Below, one piece after another: positions 35,651-43,135 of a stretch of 64,000 nt of DNA (position 1 is its first letter; each line of letters begins with the position of its first letter). The DNA is taken from assembly GCA_002256485.1 (NCBI GenBank), contig NNSG01000005.1, positions 1 through 64,000 of the forward strand, written 5' to 3'. A model generated the notes under the pieces. It made no database searches and was not told where the DNA came from. It saw nothing but the letters and a program-made list of their open reading frames with translations. A program made the translations under genes and the position numbers. This stretch comes from Fidelibacterota bacterium 408169. GTDB taxonomy: Bacteria; Fidelibacterota; Marinisomatia; Marinisomatales; TCS55.

Positions 35651-36183
35651 TTTTTATCTCCTTTAGTTGAAACAAACTGGCTCCACTGCCAGAAATGCAT
35701 TATGGATGCAATTCCTCCACCCGTCACAAACGCACTCCCGATCCATGATGTAACAAGAGGATAAGGCCTGTCAATTATAGGTGTGGAACCAATAGCCCAA
35801 GCATCCAATGGTTTAGCTGCCAGGATCAAGGCAATTGAAACAAAATGAAATGCATTGGCAAAAATATGGTTCATATACTCACCGTTTGATAGGCCGCCGT
35901 ATCTGTTTCGACTTCTCCCTTCTTCTCTGACGTCAAGAACTAGAAATAACATATCAACAGCTACAACGGTAACCCCCAGCCAGAGGATCGGTCCGCTGTG
36001 GTCATGGGCAAAAAGAGTATACATTATGATTGTAAATAATACAGCACGGATGGTATGATAAATGTGTTCCAGGATCGATTCCTTATCCTTTGCCAGTCTA
36101 TATTTGATATCGTGATAATACACTCCGTCTATGATGGCCAGGATTCCAAAAGCGACCATACAGATGGTAGCAGCAATGATCAT
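35647..36183 (-). CDS. Hypothetical multi-pass membrane protein
   Basis: A 178-residue protein with about five hydrophobic segments beginning with IIAATICMVAFGILAII and including AVLFTIIMYTLF, LGVTVVAVDMLFLVL, and FHFVSIALILAAK. I know no named family for it. ATGA overlaps on both sides tie it to the Lgt-like gene and to the exported protein gene. An inner-membrane function related to its neighbours is inferred. Confidence 0.7.
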   Translation of the reverse strand: MIIAATICMVAFGILAIIDGVYYHDIKYRLAKDKESILEHIYHTIRAVLFTIIMYTLFAHDHSGPILWLGVTVVAVDMLFLVLDVREEGRSRNRYGGLSNGEYMNHIFANAFHFVSIALILAAKPLDAWAIGSTPIIDRPYPLVTSWIGSAFVTGGGIASIMHFWQWSQFVSTKGDKN

Positions 36184-36977
36184 GAAACTTTTTCCGGTTT
36201 TAGTTCATTGTTGTAGAACACCCGGACAAAATAAAGTACGACCACCAGAAGCAGCCACTGTACCGGTTTCATGAATCCCGTATCCGGCATGGGCGAATCT
36301 CCCCGGACGAATTCTTCCAGTAAACGGAACCCGCCATAGAGAGCAAGATACAGACGAAACATACTTCCCCTGATCTTAAAACTGTCTCTCTTAATCCAGA
36401 AATATGCAAAAAGACCCAGGTTGAAAATGATCTCATAAATAGGGGTGGGATGAACCGGCAATGTGCTCGTGGCCGTTTCCGGTATTAACCCTAAAGCCAT
36501 TTGCGTAAAATAAGCTACCGATCCTTCCGGATATACTACTGCCCACGGTAAGCTGCACTCTGTACCAAAGCAGCAGCCTCCAAGATAACAGCCAACACGC
36601 CCAATGGCATGAGCAAGTGGGATCGCCACAGCAAATGCATCACCTGTTGAATGGGGATAGCCGATCTTTTTCTTGGTGATCTCTACACCAATGAAGCCCC
36701 CGGCGATACCTCCCAGAACCGTTTTGCCGGCAAAATCCAGCATTCGAACTTGATCTGGAATATCTTCCCAGCCGGCAAAAAAGACGTTGAACAGGTACGA
36801 CCCAAACACGGCACCAATGATGCAGCCGGCCATGACAAACAGCATTTCCTCCAGCTCCCAATCCATCCGGCGAAACTCTCTGTAAAAGACCATACCGCCA
36901 ACGATCCACGCCAGGAGGAAAAAAACGGAATAGGAGTCAATGATGATCGTGTCTGATTGGTACAGGATGGGATGCAT
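36180..36977 (-). CDS. Lgt-like prolipoprotein diacylglyceryl transferase family protein
   Basis: A 265-residue polytopic protein of the Lgt family. The conserved region HAIGRVGCYLGGCCFGTEC followed by PWAVVYP, then VHPTPIYEIIFNL and LYGGFRLLEEFVRGD match Lgt topology. The usual HGG motif is not present: the corresponding segment reads VLGGIAGGFIGVEI. This suggests a paralogue that may transfer a lipid moiety to something other than standard prolipoproteins, or have lost activity. GC content is higher than in flanking regions. It starts three bases after the small membrane protein gene. Confidence 0.8.
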   Translation of the reverse strand: MHPILYQSDTIIIDSYSVFFLLAWIVGGMVFYREFRRMDWELEEMLFVMAGCIIGAVFGSYLFNVFFAGWEDIPDQVRMLDFAGKTVLGGIAGGFIGVEITKKKIGYPHSTGDAFAVAIPLAHAIGRVGCYLGGCCFGTECSLPWAVVYPEGSVAYFTQMALGLIPETATSTLPVHPTPIYEIIFNLGLFAYFWIKRDSFKIRGSMFRLYLALYGGFRLLEEFVRGDSPMPDTGFMKPVQWLLLVVVLYFVRVFYNNELKPEKVS

Positions 36978-36980
36978 TTG

Positions 36981-37145
36981 TCAACCTTTTTTTGATGGCT
37001 GAAAGATGAGGATAATGGTCGCTATGATGCCCAATAATATTCCTAGCCAGAACCAATTATGGCTATTGTATCCTTTCCGTTCGGCAACATACGCCGTAAG
37101 AAAGCCAAAGAAGAGCCCGTAGAGTAAGATCAGTATCCAGTTCAT
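36981..37145 (-). CDS. Small 54-residue membrane protein
   Basis: A short frame easily missed by gene callers. The protein begins MNWILILLYGLFFGFLTAYV, has a central AERKGYNSHNW loop and a second helix FWLGILLGIIATIILIF, and ends QPSKKG. Its ATG overlaps the permease stop (ATGA), and its TGA lies three bases before the Lgt-like start, exactly the spacing of the rest of this operon. The two-helix design resembles small subunits of membrane complexes. Function is unknown. Confidence 0.75.
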   Translation of the reverse strand: MNWILILLYGLFFGFLTAYVAERKGYNSHNWFWLGILLGIIATIILIFQPSKKG

Positions 37146-37999
37146 GGTATCATCCAGGAGACAAGAAATCCTGCCATGGTGAAGAGGACAAAAATAGTAA
37201 TCAAATAAAGAACCAGCAATTCCTTCTTGAACACCCGCGTCAAAAGCAAAACACTCGGGAGGCCCACTCCGGAGGCGGCCATCATGAACGAAAAAACCAG
37301 GCCCGTGTTCAAGCCTTTATCCAGAAACAGTTGACCGATGGGGATCAGCATGACAATATCAGCATAGATCGCTCCGCCAACTCCCACGGCTCCAGGAATG
37401 GCCGCCATCTGATATTGATCCAACACTGACAATATCGATTCACTTGGGGCCCAGCTCTGGAGCCATGTAGCCAAAAAAGCAGCAATAACCACCACTGGTG
37501 CGAGGGATCGTAAAAAACCTGCGTACTGCCGGTTTACAGCCTTCAGTGTGAAAGTATCAACATCATTAATAAAAAAGATCTCGATCAAATATTTTCGCAA
37601 TGATCCTCTGTCCAGTACGATGCCTCCAACTACGGCAATGGTTAAACAGATAGCTATATATACCAGAGTTATCTGTCCTCCAAACAGGGCATAAAACAGG
37701 ATAAGAGCTGGAGGATTCAGCGTAGGAGAGGCGATGAGAAAACTCACTGCATAGCCTAAACGAATATTACTGTCGATCATGCCGGCGAATATTGGAACGG
37801 TTGTGCAAGAACAGAATGGAGTCACGGCCCCGGCGGATGCGCCCAGAACATAGCCCAAAGGACCTGTGTTGCTGCCGAACCAGCGTTTAAGGCGCAGCTC
37901 ATTCAAAAACCCTTTCAGCCAGACTGCTATGAGAAATACAAACCAGTATAGGATAAAGAGTCCAATGACGAACGTGAAGAAATAGGTCCAGTCAAACAA
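37142..37999 (-). CDS. YraQ-type permease (DUF318 / ArsP-like)
   Basis: A 285-residue polytopic protein with the family core GASAGAVTPFCSCTTVPIFAG, FLIASPTLNPPALILF and GVGGAIYADIVMLIPIGQ. The family includes ArsP organoarsenical efflux permeases and many uncharacterised members with the FCSC cysteine pair. The substrate is unknown. It begins four bases after the upstream glycine-zipper gene. Higher GC than the adjacent AT-rich small genes hints at a different history. Confidence 0.82.
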   Translation of the reverse strand: MFDWTYFFTFVIGLFILYWFVFLIAVWLKGFLNELRLKRWFGSNTGPLGYVLGASAGAVTPFCSCTTVPIFAGMIDSNIRLGYAVSFLIASPTLNPPALILFYALFGGQITLVYIAICLTIAVVGGIVLDRGSLRKYLIEIFFINDVDTFTLKAVNRQYAGFLRSLAPVVVIAAFLATWLQSWAPSESILSVLDQYQMAAIPGAVGVGGAIYADIVMLIPIGQLFLDKGLNTGLVFSFMMAASGVGLPSVLLLTRVFKKELLVLYLITIFVLFTMAGFLVSWMIP

Positions 38000-38003
38000 T
38001 GAA

Positions 38004-38606
38004 TTATTCTATAACGATCTGCCAGTCATAGGGACCGATGATAAATTCTTCCGCTTTTTGATCTGCAACCATACCTCTAACGAATCCAATTACACCGCCG
38101 GCGACCGTGCCACTGCCTCCATAAAAAATACTGCCGGCTACTGCTATACACCCGGGACTATCAAGCCCTCTCCCACTACTTTGTGATGCTAATGATGACA
38201 ATAACAAAATTCCAGTACACCCTAAACCGAGCAAAGCTCCTCTTTTCATACCCTGTCGAACATATTTTCCCACACTTTTGTATTCTCCGTGGTAGATCGT
38301 TCCGATATCAATCAGTGGAATGCTCATCTTCACCCCATCTTTTGACTGGCGGATCAAGAGTCCGTCTGCCGAAACGCCAACCAGCTCGCCGCCGGTATAG
38401 TTTTTTGAATCCCAGACATCCACGGCAACGATCCAGTCTCCATTGGGAATTGTCACCCGCTCTTCAACCATTTCTAAAACAAGATCACTGGTCTCCTGCT
38501 GGGCGTGGATACTTTCCTTATTGAAATGGATCGCATTGGTTTCCACCAAACCTATAGCCACTGCTGTTACAAGTAAGCTGATCAGTAACGATCTTTGGTT
38601 ATTCAT
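38004..38606 (-). CDS. Glycine-zipper envelope protein, AIGLVE family member 1
   Basis: About 200 residues, starting at MNNQRSLLISLLVTAVAIGL, a signal/anchor sequence shared with two neighbours. After a beta-rich middle (GGELVGVSADGLLIRQ) comes a glycine-rich hydrophobic pair (MKRGALLGLGCTGILLL and AGGVIGFVRGMVA), and the protein ends DWQIVIE. ATG at 38606 is chosen: its ATGAATAA overlaps the previous stop by eight bases and GGAG lies upstream. Not a family I can name; likely periplasmic or membrane-inserted. Confidence 0.7.
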   Translation of the reverse strand: MNNQRSLLISLLVTAVAIGLVETNAIHFNKESIHAQQETSDLVLEMVEERVTIPNGDWIVAVDVWDSKNYTGGELVGVSADGLLIRQSKDGVKMSIPLIDIGTIYHGEYKSVGKYVRQGMKRGALLGLGCTGILLLSSLASQSSGRGLDSPGCIAVAGSIFYGGSGTVAGGVIGFVRGMVADQKAEEFIIGPYDWQIVIE

Positions 38607-39135
38607 TTGCAATTCTCCAGCCATCGGTCCCCAGTTCAAAGGTCTCCTTTTTTATTTTTTGCGTATACCCATACCCCGCCCCTACAATACCTAAAGCGAG
38701 AGCATCGATACCAGTACAAATGGGGACAGTAAAGATCATATAATGATAAGATTCATCTGGCATCGTTATTGCCACTCCGGCCATCGCACCAACCAATCCA
38801 CCATACAACATTCCTTTTAAACCATATTGCTTACTTTTATTTCCTGCCGGAATATCTATGGCGGAAATATCTGTAAAAAGGACTGTGGATTTTTTCATGA
38901 TCAGAATCTCTTGTTCCATGTCCACCGATTCGTATTTCATTACCTGGTCATCGATGATTACCTTGTTGCCGGGTTCGATCACAAATACCTCATCCCCTTT
39001 TTTTAATAAGAGAGGGATCTTTTCCGGTTCGGCAAATAAATAGTGATCCTGTAATTGAACAACATCCGATTCCACCAAACCAATGGCAACAGCTGTGATT
39101 AGAATACTGATCATTAAAGTCTTTTGATTATTCAT
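38599..39135 (-). CDS. Glycine-zipper envelope protein, AIGLVE family member 2
   Basis: A 178-residue paralogue of its neighbours. The N-terminus MNNQKTLMISILITAVAIGL is nearly the same as in member 1; a short beta-rich segment (GNKVIIDDQVMKYESV) precedes a glycine-zipper hairpin (YGLKGMLYGGLVGAMAGVA) and the C-terminus GTDGWRIANE. Eight-base ATGAATAA overlaps occur at both ends, so translation is coupled. The terminal NE is a by-product of that overlap. Confidence 0.7.
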   Translation of the reverse strand: MNNQKTLMISILITAVAIGLVESDVVQLQDHYLFAEPEKIPLLLKKGDEVFVIEPGNKVIIDDQVMKYESVDMEQEILIMKKSTVLFTDISAIDIPAGNKSKQYGLKGMLYGGLVGAMAGVAITMPDESYHYMIFTVPICTGIDALALGIVGAGYGYTQKIKKETFELGTDGWRIANE

Positions 39136-39694
39136 TTGATATCACCCAGGCATTAGATCCTTGTAATGGAATGGAAAACCATTCACCTTTTCCATATTTT
39201 TTTGCTGTTGGCCAAGAATTAATAAAAGCATTACCCATAATTAATGTCATTATTCCCATAAAAATTGGACTTTCTGATGGATCAATATCTCCATTGTCAT
39301 CCGTTTCTCTATTGCTTGACCAAGTTAGTCTATAATAAATACCAGCGGCTGCACCGGCTAACATCCCTTGTGGTAAAGCGTGCACGAAAAGATTGGGATA
39401 CCAAAGAAGCAATGCTCTATAAAATGTATTATCTAACCGTAGTTGAATTCTATCAATTTCAGTTAAGTTATACTCTAGTTTTTTGCGTTTGGTATAAAAT
39501 ACCTTATAGCTGATATCCTTTACCGTAATGGTATTAGATACAGGATCATAATCTTGAAAAAACAATTTTCTCTTATCGTCATTAATTTTGATCTGCTGGC
39601 CTTTTTGAATTTCTACACGATTATTTCCACTAGAAATTTCAAGTATATTTCCGTACAACAGATTCAATACTATAACGGGAATAATAATTCTCAT
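39128..39694 (-). CDS. Glycine-zipper envelope protein, AIGLVE-cluster member 3
   Basis: About 188 residues from the ATG at 39694 (MRIIIPVIVLNLLYG), which overlaps the upstream stop as ATGA; a longer frame exists but is less likely. It lacks the AIGLVE N-terminus but shares the rest of the plan: beta-rich segment, LPQGMLAGAAAGIYYRLTW zipper, and the C-terminus GSNAWVISNE. Thirty-three bases of its zipper-coding DNA (39332-39364) are identical to part of the gene at 42058-42567. Confidence 0.68.
   Translation of the reverse strand: MRIIIPVIVLNLLYGNILEISSGNNRVEIQKGQQIKINDDKRKLFFQDYDPVSNTITVKDISYKVFYTKRKKLEYNLTEIDRIQLRLDNTFYRALLLWYPNLFVHALPQGMLAGAAAGIYYRLTWSSNRETDDNGDIDPSESPIFMGIMTLIMGNAFINSWPTAKKYGKGEWFSIPLQGSNAWVISNE
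39332..39364 (-). repeat. 33-base exact repeat, copy A (partner 42172-42204)
   Basis: Begins ATAATAAATACCAGCGGCTG on the + strand and ends CTAACAT, identical to 42172-42204 about 2.8 kb away. Both copies encode the glycine-zipper peptide LAGAAAGIYY in different paralogues. DNA-level identity beyond protein constraint suggests recent gene conversion. Confidence 0.9.
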
Positions 39695-40479
39695 TCCGGA
39701 CTCCAAACGGACCATTGAGATAAATGAATTTCTTTCCACGAATCGGATAATACAGCTGGGTCTGATACAAATGCATTAAGTGCAGTTGTGGTGGCCCACA
39801 TTCCCATTAAACAGCCTGCTAACATTAATGAGCCATCACCATTATGTTGACCATCAGCAGCAGCACCTAATAATGATCCCGTAAGTCCACCAACACATCC
39901 ATAACCAATTATTTTCTTGTTTAGTTTAGGTATTTGTTGTTCTATCAATTCCCATTCACCTGATTTATTCTTATTTAAAGTCTTTTTAGAATGAGTAGGA
40001 TGTAAGTAATCCTTCGCTAAAAGAATTTTCAATATATTTATTTTAGATAATTTATACTCTAATTGCAGGTTACTACCCGCAGTAACAATAATAGTATTCT
40101 CATTTGGGTTATGTGATTTGAATTGAAATACATTATCACCCTCATTAATCATTAATTTTGTATCTGGTCTTACGGTAATGACCTCACCATCGATATTGTT
40201 TTTTAATAGCATAAAATCATTTAATAATAAGGTCTCTTGTTCACTCTCTAATTCTGAAGATGTATTTTTTAAGGTATCTTGCCCTCTATCTAATTCTGAA
40301 GGGGTATTTTTGGGATGTAAGTTGACTTGATTTAAAATTGCTCTAAGTAAAATTTCAGAAATTTCATCTGTTTGGGCATGGACACCATTGTTTTGGAATT
40401 CTATAACATCCGTTTCCACCAAGCCAATGGCAGCGGCAGTAAGAAATAAACAGAATAGTAATGATCTACTTGTTCTCAT
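39691..40479 (-). CDS. Glycine-zipper envelope protein, AIGLVE family member 4
   Basis: A 262-residue paralogue starting MRTSRSLLFCLFLTAAAIGL. After the anchor comes a spacer with an internal near-repeat (NTPSELDRGQDTL / NTSSELESEQETL), then a beta-rich region, the zipper IIGYGCVGGLTGSLLGAA, and the C-terminus WSVWSPE. It overlaps the radical SAM gene end by 14 bases. AT-rich (about 35%) relative to the radical SAM gene. Function unknown. Confidence 0.7.
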   Translation of the reverse strand: MRTSRSLLFCLFLTAAAIGLVETDVIEFQNNGVHAQTDEISEILLRAILNQVNLHPKNTPSELDRGQDTLKNTSSELESEQETLLLNDFMLLKNNIDGEVITVRPDTKLMINEGDNVFQFKSHNPNENTIIVTAGSNLQLEYKLSKINILKILLAKDYLHPTHSKKTLNKNKSGEWELIEQQIPKLNKKIIGYGCVGGLTGSLLGAAADGQHNGDGSLMLAGCLMGMWATTTALNAFVSDPAVLSDSWKEIHLSQWSVWSPE

Positions 40480-42040
40480 GTATTACCTCCGAATTCTGTT
40501 TTACATGACCATTGCTCTTTCCATTCTGGCCATTTGTAGGTATAAAACCATTTGCTTTTGCCATAGGCATTGGAATGGGCATGGGGATATTGCCATTCTG
40601 CCAGTGGCGGACCTCGTGTGTCTCCCGATAGAGCACATTATAGGTATCAAAGGGAATGGTCTTTCCATCGGGCATGGCAAAGCCGATACAGCATTTTTTC
40701 ACCACTTTCATGTCCCAGTTATATTTATCCTGGAACTGGATCAGGATAATCCGAAATGCATTTTCATCGGCGATCTTCTGCCGTCCTTCCAGACTGAAGA
40801 AATTCTTTTTCACGGGGATACCACAGACGCAGGAAAAATCATAGAGCGTCTTCATTGAATTGAAGCTGGATGAGGCGGACCACAAGCCTTCAATGGCCTT
40901 TTTATAAATGGGCCTAGGATCGGTGAAAATAGTATTGGTGAACTGATCCATGTAGGGCTCAAGGTCGATGAAACGGGGAATAGGCTTTACTTTCTTGCCT
41001 TTTACATAAGCGTAGGTCATAGCGATCTCACTGGGGTGACTGCAAGGCAATGGTAGGAAGTCTGTTTTGCGGAACATGCCCGAGGTCTGCTCTTCCAACC
41101 GATCCATGATCTCCGTATTAGTTACGCGGTCCATGGGGTTGAAATCGTGGTCATAGCGCCCGGCGAAGAATGCCGGCTGAAAATTCACACCGCGGATGCC
41201 TTTGGTCTTGATACCGAATTCAACGATCTGTCCGATCTGGTCCTCATTCACACCCCGCTGGATCACCGCTGCCAGGTTAACCGGTAATCCATGTTTCAAC
41301 ATATTCTCGATGGCCTTCATTTTCATATCGGCCATCTTGGCTCCCCGAATCTTCTGGTTCACTTCATCGGTAAAACCGTCAAACTGGAGGTAGATCTCCA
41401 GTTTATGATCGCTCACATCTACAAGGCGTTTTACTAGGTCCTCATCTTGGGCAAGCTTGATGCCGTTGGTGTTGATCATAACCACTTCGATGGGCCGGGA
41501 CACCGCTTCCTTTACCGCACCAATAATATTGGGATGGACGGTTGGCTCGCCTCCGGAGAACTGCACCACAGCGCCTACGCCTTCCTGCTCAATGAACCCG
41601 TCCAGAGAGGCCTTGATCTGGTCCATGGTCAGATGAGCAGAGCCATCAGAATCTGCGAAACAAGTGGGGCAGGCCAGGTTGCAGGCATCGGTAAGGTCAA
41701 TAAGCCCAAGGCACATGTGCTGTTCGTGGTCCGGGCAAACACCGCAATCATAAGGACAACCACGATCCACTTCTGTGGGGAATTTTAGAGGAAGGTCTCC
41801 GGGGCGGTTAAATTTTTGAGCATGGAAGTACCAATTGGCATCGGAATGAAGAAGGCATGATTCAAAACCGTGGTCGGGGCACCATTTACGGAGGATAATC
41901 TTATCGTCGTCTGTTTTCAGTATTTTGGCATCCACCACGCAAAGACACTTGGAGCAGAGGCTCCGTGTCATCTCCAGGAAAACGTCTTTCCGGCGTTTCC
42001 GTGGATTCTCAAGTATATCTGGTTGTTCCGATGGGAACAT
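40466..42040 (-). CDS. Radical SAM protein of the tetraether-synthase (Tes)/MJ0619 type
   Basis: A 524-residue radical SAM enzyme. The [4Fe-4S]-SAM motif is C120-NLA-C124-PT-C127, followed by FSGGEPTVHP and MINTNGIKLA. The N-terminus carries extra metal sites: C29/C32/C34 in CSKCLC, C54 in WCPDHG, and C95/C99/C102/C110 in RGCPYDCGVCPDHEQHMC. The RGVNFQPAFFAGR stretch and C-terminal FSCVCGIP and KKCCIGFAMP fit the family that includes archaeal tetraether synthase and the methanogen pterin methylase. Tes joins lipid tails by C-C bonds; what this bacterial homologue modifies is unknown. The last 45 residues are Pro/Asn/Gly-rich and probably flexible. GC content (over 50%) is well above that of neighbours. 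Confidence 0.85.
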   Translation of the reverse strand: MFPSEQPDILENPRKRRKDVFLEMTRSLCSKCLCVVDAKILKTDDDKIILRKWCPDHGFESCLLHSDANWYFHAQKFNRPGDLPLKFPTEVDRGCPYDCGVCPDHEQHMCLGLIDLTDACNLACPTCFADSDGSAHLTMDQIKASLDGFIEQEGVGAVVQFSGGEPTVHPNIIGAVKEAVSRPIEVVMINTNGIKLAQDEDLVKRLVDVSDHKLEIYLQFDGFTDEVNQKIRGAKMADMKMKAIENMLKHGLPVNLAAVIQRGVNEDQIGQIVEFGIKTKGIRGVNFQPAFFAGRYDHDFNPMDRVTNTEIMDRLEEQTSGMFRKTDFLPLPCSHPSEIAMTYAYVKGKKVKPIPRFIDLEPYMDQFTNTIFTDPRPIYKKAIEGLWSASSSFNSMKTLYDFSCVCGIPVKKNFFSLEGRQKIADENAFRIILIQFQDKYNWDMKVVKKCCIGFAMPDGKTIPFDTYNVLYRETHEVRHWQNGNIPMPIPMPMAKANGFIPTNGQNGKSNGHVKQNSEVIHENK

Positions 42041-42057
42041 AGGCTTCCCTTCCTTCT

Positions 42058-42567
42058 TTAATAGATCAAATTAGTCTGGATCCATTCCTTTTTTTCATCC
42101 AATGTCCACATGGACATATCTGCCAGGACCTCTGGCTGTCCTTTTAAAAAACCACCACCAAGCTTTCTTCCATAATAAATACCAGCGGCTGCACCGGCTA
42201 ACATAAACAATCCAGGTAGTGTCCCTTCATCATTATTAAATGAACCAGGAAACATCATTACACCAGTCAAGCAACCGCCAATTGCACCGCCATACCCACA
42301 AAAGAAGCCACCTAAAATTTGGCCCAGTACACTTGGCCCAGGAGGCATCAAGATCATCTCTATTTCATCCAGTGCAACCTGAACGTCCCAATTGCCATTA
42401 TTTAACATGAGTTGATCATTCTCCAAACCAACTACTTGGTAATCTTTCATTTCACTGGAAGTGGTATAGATCCAATATGATTTCCCTTCTGGTTCTGATT
42501 GAGCATAAAGACTACTCAAAGATAAGATTATTATTATAACTGATATCAACCTATTGTTTTTGAACAT
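42058..42567 (-). CDS. Exported glycine-zipper protein, tandem copy 1
   Basis: A 169-residue protein with a signal peptide (ISVIIIILSLSSLYAQ), a conserved YWIYTTSSEMKDYQVVG start, a NNGNWDVQVALDEIE beta segment, two glycine-zipper helices (GGFFCGYGGAIGGCLTGV and LAGAAAGIYYGRKLGG), and an ADMSMWTLDEKKEWIQ tail. It is a tandem duplicate of the gene 17 bases upstream, with even the last DNA bases nearly the same. Probably an envelope protein of unknown function. Confidence 0.72.
   Translation of the reverse strand: MFKNNRLISVIIIILSLSSLYAQSEPEGKSYWIYTTSSEMKDYQVVGLENDQLMLNNGNWDVQVALDEIEMILMPPGPSVLGQILGGFFCGYGGAIGGCLTGVMMFPGSFNNDEGTLPGLFMLAGAAAGIYYGRKLGGGFLKGQPEVLADMSMWTLDEKKEWIQTNLIY
42172..42204 (-). 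repeat. 33-base exact repeat, copy B (partner 39332-39364)
   Basis: Identical to 39332-39364 and encoding the same zipper peptide in the 169-residue protein. The flanking bases differ at once on both sides. Confidence 0.9.
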
Positions 42568-42584
42568 TCTTTTACCCTCCCTCT

Positions 42585-43100
42585 TTAATAGATCAAATTA
42601 TTCTGGATCCATTCCTTTTTTTCATCCACGGTCCACAAGGCCATATCCACCAACACTTCCGAGTCTCCCTTTAAATAATTGCCTCCCATTTTGCGTCCAT
42701 AATAACTACCGCCTAAAGCGCCGGCAATAATAAATGCGCGTAATCCATCAATTCCTTCTTCCCGTACTCCCAGCGATTTAGGAAAAACAATTACTCCGGC
42801 TAAAAAGCCTACGCACATTCCGCCGCATGCACCCAAATTTCTACCTAAAAATTGACCTCGGCCACTCGGTCTCGGAGGCAGAGAAAAATGTTCTATTTCT
42901 GCAATGGGAATTTTCACATCCCAGCTGCCATTATTCAAAAGTAGTTGATCATTCTCCATACCTGTGATCTGGTAATCTTTCATTTCGCTGGAGGGGGTAT
43001 AGATCCAATAGTGTTTACCTTCCTGCTGTGATTGAGCATAGATACTGTTCAACGATATGATGATAACGATGGTCGTTATCAGTCTGTTGTGTTTAACCAC
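42585..43100 (-). CDS. Exported glycine-zipper protein, tandem copy 2
   Basis: A 171-residue paralogue of the next gene with the same plan: signal peptide ending SIYAQ, YWIYTPSSEMKDYQITG, NNGSWDVKIPIAEIE, zipper helices (GACGGMCVGFLAGVIVF and IAGALGGSYYGRKMGG), and VDMALWTVDEKKEWIQNNLI. The paralogues differ mainly in the central zipper, as expected after an older duplication. It lies 35 bases after the barrel-protein gene and is probably cotranscribed with it. Confidence 0.72.
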   Translation of the reverse strand: MVKHNRLITTIVIIISLNSIYAQSQQEGKHYWIYTPSSEMKDYQITGMENDQLLLNNGSWDVKIPIAEIEHFSLPPRPSGRGQFLGRNLGACGGMCVGFLAGVIVFPKSLGVREEGIDGLRAFIIAGALGGSYYGRKMGGNYLKGDSEVLVDMALWTVDEKKEWIQNNLIY

Positions 43101-43135
43101 TGGCGTCCCTTTCCTTTTTATTAATTTAATGGTAG

